Shown here piece after piece: positions 7,540 to 13,760 of a stretch of 13,760 bases of DNA. Positions within the stretch are counted from its first letter, which is position 1; each line of letters begins with the position of its first letter. Source of the stretch: Euperipatoides rowelli. Taxonomy: Eukaryota; Onychophora; Udeonychophora; Euonychophora; Peripatopsidae. The notes below the pieces were generated by a model. It was not told the DNA's origin, did not search any database, and saw only the letters and a program-made list of their open reading frames with translations. The stretch lies in assembly GCA_003024985.2 (NCBI GenBank), contig PXIH01S0008427.1, one strand, 5' to 3'. The translations under genes were made by a program, and so were the position numbers.

Positions 7540-9512
7540 GATTTTAGCTAAAATATATATATTTTTTACCAGTTAAAATGAAATTATTACATGTCATCTT
7601 TAATATCTTTATTTGATGTTTTATTTGTTCAGGTACAGTATATTTTCAATCACATACTGTATATTCACATAATTATTATTAAATAGGATTGTTACATTGT
7701 GGGCCCTTAAATTTGGCCTATTATTTTTTTTGAAAAGCACTAAAGTCATAAAAATATGCAATGATATTTTGTTATACAGTATATACTCATATTTATTAAT
7801 GGTTATGTAAGGCCATGAATTTTTTTTAATTTTTAATAATTGAGTTGCAAAAATATATTTTCTAAAATAAAAAAACTATTCCCACCAAAAATTAAAGTAA
7901 GGGCACTAAAAAGTCAATATAATTTCTGCTAATTCATTTTCAAATATTATACAGTACGTGGGAAAGCGTTCTTTTTTTTTTTTTCATTAATTCAAATTTT
8001 TAGATGAGGGAAGCCCCAATTTTTTTTTTTTAAACCAAGTAAGATTTTAAGTATCCTAATATAAATTTTAGCATTAAAAATTAAATCTACTAAGATTTTT
8101 TTTTTTTTTTTTTAATACCGTATACAGAATCCTTTGAAGTGTGATGGTCTTAGAAATGTGGAACCATAGAAGTAGAAAATGATTGTGAATAAATTAACGC
8201 ATATATTTTTATTGTATTCTTATTTACTTTCTGTATAATTTTAGCTTGTATTGTTAATTTTGTTTCTGGATTTCTTTTAATTAAATTTGAACAATTATAT
8301 TACGGTATCATTTTTGAAAAAAAACTTGTTAGCTTACAGTAATTAACTACTTTGGAAATCATCTTAAATTTTATATTCTATAGAAATTGAGAAAGAATAA
8401 TCGAGATATGAATATATTTATTTCTAAGGTATAGGTCTAAATTATTAAAATAAATTTTACATTATTATAAAAAAATATTACTATATAATAAATTAAGGAC
8501 TTCCATGATTTTTAATGCAATGTTATGCGTGAACAGAAATACTACTTGGCCATGACCCGGGTTTAATTTTCTTATATAGCTAATAGTAAAGTCACTACCC
8601 TTCACCTCCAATCGCTCGTTATCTCTATTATTTTTATGCACGTTCAATGTAATAACTATACTGCAAATTTATTTGCATTCAGTTATATTTTTTGTGATAA
8701 TATTTGACAATTTAAAGCCGATCAAAAACTTTCTTAATATACAGTATATAAAGAATCTGACATGGGCGGATCTTTTTTATTTTTTAAAAAAAATAGCATA
8801 AAAAACGTTTGACGCGGCCAAAATATTTTAAAGCGGGCGGTCCCCAGAAACGAGATTCCAACTTTTAGTACCCTAAACATATTGGCGATATCATCAAAAC
8901 TGAAGAGGCTTATTTCTTATTAAAACAACGACCTTTTGTTAACTAATAATTAAAAACAAAGCTGATATTTATTGTTATCAAAACTTTGCACTAGGAAGTA
9001 AATTACTAGATGGAACAAGAGTTTTAGCTATAAAAAAATACATTAAATACATTTTGTGGATGTAATGGCTGAATAAATTACTGTTTTTAAAGTCCTTGCA
9101 TGGATGTAATATATAAAATAGTCACATGGTAAAGCAGCTGATTTAATTTTTTTGTTATTTATAAAATATACACAGTATATATACAATATTTAGGGGCTGC
9201 TGTAAAATATATTAAATATAAAGCTAACCTATCTAAAAAATGAGAGATGGTCAGCCGCAGGCTACAATCTTTTTGATAACCTTTGAACAGTAATTTGTGT
9301 CTATTAGTCAACAAAATCTCAATCGTAATAAATCAAAATACAATATTTATCATAAACGATAATATCAAATTGACTTAGCAGTTGTTATTCTCAACGGTTT
9401 CCTATTGAGGAAACAATACTTTTTAATTAGTTTCGTTATTAAGTATTGAAATATTTTAGATGTTATACATTTTTATTTTGTATTTTTTTTTCTTTGATGT
9501 TTTTCTTCATAG

Positions 9513-9580
9513 ATTATGTCTGTGTAATGGATATGAGTTTATTTGAGCTTGAAATCCGGTTGAGTGATGGAAGGGATCTG
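9513..9580 (+). CDS. Atg2: Atg2 exon C (partial)
   Basis: This 68-nt exon lies between TTCTTCATAG and GTAGGT. The first two bases complete the Asp codon from exon B, giving D-YVCVMDMSLFELEIRLSDG...L; the exon ends on a codon boundary. DYVCV(L/M)D followed by an alternating hydrophobic strand is what ATG2 shows just before the CAD motif. A second possible donor four bases downstream (G|GTGACA) would put the next exon out of frame, so the GTAGGT site is chosen. Confidence 0.9.
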
Positions 9581-10812
9581 GTAGGTGACAACAATTACTA
9601 ATTTTTTAAACAAATTGTAAATTTAATTTTTTTTTGGTTTAATGAACTCTAAAAAAATGAGCTAAAATTAGAGATGAAATCAGGGATAATATGGAAACTT
9701 GATAATAAAATTTAAAAGATGATTTTATAGTTTCAACTTAATTTTTAATTAAGAAATTCCTAAATACGAAATACCACTCTTAACAGGTTTTGATGATATC
9801 ATCAATGATTCACACTTTTTGATGACATCATTTATGTTCACACTTTTCAGAACAGAATATACTGCACAATAATAATTATTTTTTTTTGTGTAAAATGGAT
9901 TCATTTTCTAATTAAAGATCATAAAATAAATTTTTTTAAAAAAGTCATTTAATTTTAAAAGAAAATAACTAAAAAAAAAAAAAATTTCTCCAGAATTTTT
10001 AAAATTTGAATCAATAAATCTATCTGTAAAGAGTCAGAGATTATATTTCATGTTTTGAAAAATTCATTGCATTATTTGTAAACAACCTTGGTCTTTTCTC
10101 ATTCCCAGCATTCTAAGTACATGATAGGCAATTATTTGGTAAGAAGTATAAAAACTGTAGTTGAAAAAAGAAAATGGAAATCAGATGGGCAACAATTTAA
10201 ATAAAAATATGTGTATATAAAATTATAAAAATGCATATAGCTATATTATATTTAAAACATTAGCTTAGTTTTATTTTCTTTTAAATAAAATATCAGCCTA
10301 AGTGATTCATCTTATGGAAGCAGTTTCATGCTCATCATTAAAAAAAAAAAAAACTTTTATAGTTTGATTTTCATTCGTATTCTCTTTTGATATCACTGCA
10401 CTGGTTGATGAAACCAGACATATTTGCCATTTTTCTTTTTACCAATTAAAGCTGAGGTATTTATAAAAAAATCAGACTTTTACTTTAATTGCCTTGTTCC
10501 TACTTATTGTGGGGAGGGGGTGGGACAAACATAACCTCCAGTTTAAAAAAATGAATGAATAAAAACCACCTACCTGAATTGATTTTTAAATTTCAATTCA
10601 TCTCACTCATATACTGTTTATAATATTTGTTAATTTTAGCTAATTTTGACTCATTTTGTAAGTTTTTTTTCTTAATTCGTCATTTTATTTGTAAAAACCT
10701 CTAATCTTTTCATTACATATGAGCATTAATTTAATTAATACAATTCAATATTCGAAGAATAAACAATGATATTGATAATAGTTTGTAAACAACTTTTTTC
10801 TGTTCCATATAG
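9581..10812 (+). other. Atg2: Atg2 intron C-D, 1,232 bp
   Basis: AT-rich intron from GTAGGT to TTCCATATAG. Apart from the short tandem duplication at 9788-9843 and several A/T runs, nothing was recognised. Confidence 0.8.
9788..9843 (+). repeat. Tandem duplication, two units of about 28 bp
   Basis: TTTTGATGATATCATCAATG...CACAC (9788-9815) is followed after one base by TTTTGATGACATCATTTATG...CACAC (9817-9843), with a few changes and one base shorter. The first unit contains the palindrome GATGATATCATC. It looks like a simple local duplication. Confidence 0.7.
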
Positions 10813-10971
10813 AAATATCCCAGAATGGATATGCGGGCTTCCAATAATATTCTTCATATTTATACCTGTGCTGACTCTTTCACTGCCCTTCACACTGTTG
10901 CTGCTTATATCTGCAATGACCGAGATCTTACAGATAACACCTCTGACACCACCTCTGAATCCAGTGTACAG
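10813..10971 (+). CDS. Atg2: Atg2 exon D, carries the CAD motif (partial)
   Basis: This is the most diagnostic exon: 159 nt, 53 whole codons, between TTCCATATAG and GTACAC. It begins KYPRMDMRASNNILHIYTCA and continues DSFTALHTVAAYICNDRDLT, then a polar Ser/Thr-rich tail ending SSVQ. The run H-I/V-x-(T/S)-C-A-D-S followed by an L-x-x-x-x-x-Y helix is the CAD motif that names the ATG2_CAD domain. In ATG2 structures the CAD region forms one tip of the rod, opposite the N-terminal chorein end that docks on the endoplasmic reticulum. The reading frame runs on past the donor for 20 codons (VHTNQ...), but that is intron read-through. Longer frames on other strands over the same bases are shadows. 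Starting at 10813 rather than at the AG at 10822-10823 keeps phase with exon C. Confidence 0.93.
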
Positions 10972-11144
10972 GTACACACTAATCAAGAGATTTTAATTGC
11001 TTCACATTATGCTAATGAATTCTTGAAATATTAAAAAAAAAAGTTTTACGCTTTATAAAGGCATCACAAGTCTGAAAATATTGTTTTTCTTCACATTTTC
11101 CTTTTTTTAATAGTATAATTTGACTTCATTTTGATCTCTCTCAG
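10972..11144 (+). other. Atg2: Atg2 intron D-E, 173 bp
   Basis: A short intron from GTACAC to TCTCTCTCAG, ten or more times shorter than the other large introns and free of recognisable repeats. Confidence 0.85.
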
Positions 11145-11268
11145 ACTACTCGCCGCTCAAGCGAAAGCACTTCTGAGAGCCCACTGTCTCACTCACAGAT
11201 GGGATTAATGCATGATGAACTGGGCGATGCCATGAAAGATATTAATCTGGGCTGTAAAAAAAATGGAG
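11145..11268 (+). CDS. Atg2: Atg2 exon E, linker after CAD motif (partial)
   Basis: This 124-nt exon lies between TCTCTCTCAG and GTAATT: 41 codons plus one base (G) of the next. It opens with a charged, Ser-rich stretch (TTRRSSESTSESPLSHSQ) and then MGLMHDELGDAMKDINLGC. ATG2 proteins have a variable, probably disordered linker after the CAD motif, followed by a short acidic helix with a D/E-x-L-x-D-A-M pattern, which the second half resembles. The variable first half cannot be checked against family members by eye; the phase-0 join to exon D, the strong acceptor and the open frame support it. Confidence 0.85.
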
Positions 11269-13760
11269 GTAATTTAATTAGCAACAATACTTTAGCATCA
11301 ATTTTATAAATTTTTAAAAATATAATTGATGTTGCCACTAGCCCATTAGTGGTGGTAATAAAAATTTCCCAAACCTTAAATTTTAATTTACATTTTTGAA
11401 ATTTTGCTACAATATTATTAACTTAGTAAATAATCATTGTAGAGAATTTGATGAATTTTGGGGCATCCATTCTTATAAAAAAATTTAATTCAACATTGAA
11501 ACCTTAAATGATGACTTTGCTATTTGGTTTTTAAGATGTAATTTAATTATGTTTCCTTCATCCTCTAAGATCAGTTTAGGAAATGAGAACAAAACCGGAC
11601 CTACTAAAACAGATCTTAAATGATAAAAGGTGTACAATTTGTCTTGTACCAATATGTAAAAAAAATTATGGCCCAGAAATCATCAAATTCAACATTTATT
11701 CAATTTTATTTTTGTCACCAGTTTTCCTTATAAGGGTAATGTTAAAGTGACAGAGGGCAGGGGCAGAAATATTAGCTATTCTAAATTGATATTTCATCAA
11801 ATATAATAATAAACATCAAAATTAAAAAAAATATTAAATTTTAAAACAAAAAAATTAGTATGGTGCTCTTTAAATTTTATATTTGAAAACTTTTTTTTTT
11901 CACACAATGGTGTGAAAATATAATAAACTTAGAAATTGTGCTGACTGTAAGTGGCACCTAAGGACTGTGATGATAAACACTTAAGGATCTCCTATTGCGT
12001 TCTTGTATCTAATTCATCAGCCACTTATCATGAATAATTTGTGAAGAGACCCAAATCATTCTTGATAATTGATAATCCTGGAAATAACTGCCAGCATCGG
12101 TTGTTAATTCGAGCATCTCATTTTATTTTTTGCTGGCAGCGATACTTGCAACTCTGTTTAAGCTTTAGTTTTTATTGTTAAAGTTATTATTTCAGTTCCT
12201 TGCTTTCCAACTGATTACAAATAAGCCATCTCCTACACACGAATTGCTGCTATTTCTTTCATAGTGGTTTTAACTGCATATTAGAGTGAAGTTATTTCAT
12301 CACAAAATAAGATTTTTTTTTTTTTTTTAGGATTTCAATGTGTTTTCTGGTAAGCTGCCATGTTAATAGACAATTTGGGTCTCTTGAGTACTCCCTGAGC
12401 CAGGATTCCCTATAAAAACCGATAGTTTTTGTCGCACTTAATTTAATTCCATAACCAAAGTGTTGAAGTAGAAATATCATCTACAAATTTGAACCCTTTT
12501 CCCTCTGCCCACCAATTCAGATTTGTTCTCAATAATCAGCACAATTGTGACTGTTTTACACATTTTATTTATGCCCTAAAAGTAGCTTAATATTCATGGA
12601 AAATTGTAATATTATAGATCTTTAGAAAGATAATTAATTGACAACAAGAATATGTAATTAAAATGTAATTTACTTTATTTTCATTTTTAATATAAAAAAG
12701 TTTATTTATAGACCTAAAACTGCATAAAAAAAGTTTATATTTTTAATTCTTCTTTCTGGTAAAATAAGGTTAACAACTATAAAATAAATGTTAGAAACTA
12801 AGATGAAATAAAATTATTTACAGGTAAACTAGACGTTTGCAAACATAAACAATACATATACAGTTAAGGTGGTAAATTTTTTTTAAAGTTTATTTCATAA
12901 CGAAAATAAAATTTTTATTACATCTCATGTTGTATGACAGGTTTTATTAATAGGAGGGATTCAGAGATTACTGGTATAAAGTTCTCAATAATTTTCTCNA
13001 TCTTTTCATTACTCAATGAAAAATTTTTGTTTATGTTTAAGACTAATAATAGTTTGTATTCTCTGAATCGACCAAATCATTAGTTTAACTTAAAAAAAAG
13101 GCAAAAAAAATAAATAGAGTTAATTAATTTCTAATAAAAATTATTTTTTAAACAACCAACATTTATGCTCATATATTATTTAAATACATTAGAGTTGAAC
13201 AATTATTTATTTAATTATTAATAAACTTGAAGGAAAAAAAGAATAAATATTGCTCATTTGTATGTTTAAAAGCATCATCCGAGAACTTGGCACAATAGTG
13301 TAATGACCCATCTGAGTTTATTAGGTTAATTAAATATTAATAGAAAGTATTTTATATCCAAATTCTAAAAAAACAATCTTGTAATAAGAAAATAATTTGA
13401 ATACAGAAAAACTACGGTAATATATTTATTAAGTTTTTTTTTTTTAAATATACAGTATACATGCCAGTGATTGGACTAGTTCATTTTAAAAATAGCAAGT
13501 TCAAGTTCTAAGTTCATCTAAAAAAAAAAAAAAAAAAAAGTTATTAAAATTTATATTTCAAAAAATAGAACTAGTTCAGTTCAATTTCATTTTAATATAA
13601 ACTTCACTGTTTACCAAGTTTTTTTTTTATATATTGATTTCATTTTTCAATTTTATGTAGTAGGAAATATAGTTTTGTTGAGTCTTTGACTTTCTGTCAT
13701 TAAGGTATACAGGTTTTTATTTATTTATAAGTTAAACAGTTGACTTTTTAGAATCTGACT
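11269..13760 (+). other. Atg2: Atg2 intron after exon E, runs off the window
   Basis: After the GTAATT donor at 11269 no further exon with ATG2-like content was found, so this is read as intron to the end (at least 2,492 bp). It has a T16 tract at 12313-12328, an A20 tract at 13520-13539, and one undetermined base at 12999. A 19-nt stretch at 12331-12349 has good splice sites on both sides but no family support. The rest shows nothing recognisable. Confidence 0.65.

Larger units (their letters stand above)
5656..9512 (+). other. Atg2: Atg2 intron B-C, 3,857 bp
   Basis: This is the largest complete intron, running from GTAATT to TTCTTCATAG. It contains copy 3 of the interspersed repeat (5776-6130), a 16-bp perfect hairpin (7498-7539), a T18 tract (8096-8113), and five of the ten exact TACTGTAT/ATACAGTA sites in the window, all between 7519 and 8746. 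The rest shows no exon or gene. A frame at 8465-8647 on the minus strand has no recognisable content. Confidence 0.8.

Noticed and set aside
8465-8647. 60-codon open frame, minus strand
   Set aside because: It is short, intronic, without recognisable motifs, and of a length expected by chance in a 13.7-kb window.
8760-8870. Local rise in G+C with GACGCGGCC and GCGGGCGGTCCCC
   Set aside because: It looked like a possible promoter or element fragment, but has no open frame, repeat boundary or second copy in the window.
10735-10996. Open frames overlapping Atg2 exon D in other frames and on the minus strand
   Set aside because: They are shadows of the real exon; only the frame starting at 10813 has the CAD motif and joins both neighbours in phase.
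12088-12139. 9-bp inverted repeat CTGCCAGCA / TGCTGGCAG
   Set aside because: The arms are short and the loop is 34 bases; nothing else marks it as an element end, and no flanking duplication was found.
12292-12480. 62-codon minus-strand frame with FGYGIKLSATKT, slightly like a LINE reverse-transcriptase block
   Set aside because: Only one short block is suggestive, the following residues do not continue the family pattern, and the start is encoded by the complement of the T-tract.
12999-12999. Undetermined base (n)
   Set aside because: An assembly or base-calling gap of one position in non-coding sequence, with no biological meaning.
1-13760. CRISPR arrays, rRNA, tRNA and bacterial operons
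   Set aside because: None is present; spliceosomal exons and base composition show nuclear eukaryotic DNA.

Overview
The window is AT-rich eukaryotic DNA (roughly a quarter to 30% GC by eye) with long homopolymer tracts, short exons bounded by GT/AG splice sites, and large repeat-bearing introns. It has no bacterial-style operons, ribosome binding sites or RNA genes. The one gene I recognise is a plus-strand autophagy gene, Atg2, whose sequence looks invertebrate. The divergence of the exons from the vertebrate proteins as I remember them, and the base composition, suggest a metazoan such as an arthropod or mollusc, but I cannot name the species.

Atg2: five exons at 2913-3005, 5585-5655, 9513-9580, 10813-10971 and 11145-11268 join in one consistent phase. 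They give 171 complete codons plus a split codon at each end, with no stop. The peptide covers the middle to C-terminal part of ATG2, including the CAD motif (TCADS) for which the ATG2_CAD domain is named. ATG2 is a rod-shaped bridge that moves lipid from the endoplasmic reticulum to the growing autophagosome membrane. The start and end of the gene lie outside the window.

Upstream part (1-2912): the main find is a complete 1,528-bp DNA transposon copy at 832-2359. It has 25-nt terminal inverted repeats (23 of 25 positions identical, 20 in a row perfect) and is flanked by an exact 8-bp target-site duplication (CCACCAAT). It contains three diverged internal repeat units, subterminal hairpins, and a 118-codon open frame that faintly resembles the end of a non-LTR retrotransposon reverse transcriptase. 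Removing the element and one target copy leaves a minus-strand open frame that runs across the insertion site and continues, with frame breaks, to about 628. The element therefore appears to have landed in an older decayed coding segment that I cannot identify.

Introns (3006-5584, 5656-9512, 9581-10812, 10972-11144, and from 11269 past the end): these are mostly featureless AT-rich sequence. Exceptions are a three-copy interspersed repeat family of about 350-510 bp on both sides of exon 2, several perfect hairpins, a short tandem duplication, and an excess of the near-palindrome TATACAGTATA. I see no evidence of a new multi-gene system. The observations most worth checking are the transposon, the broken reading frame it interrupts, and the three-copy repeat.
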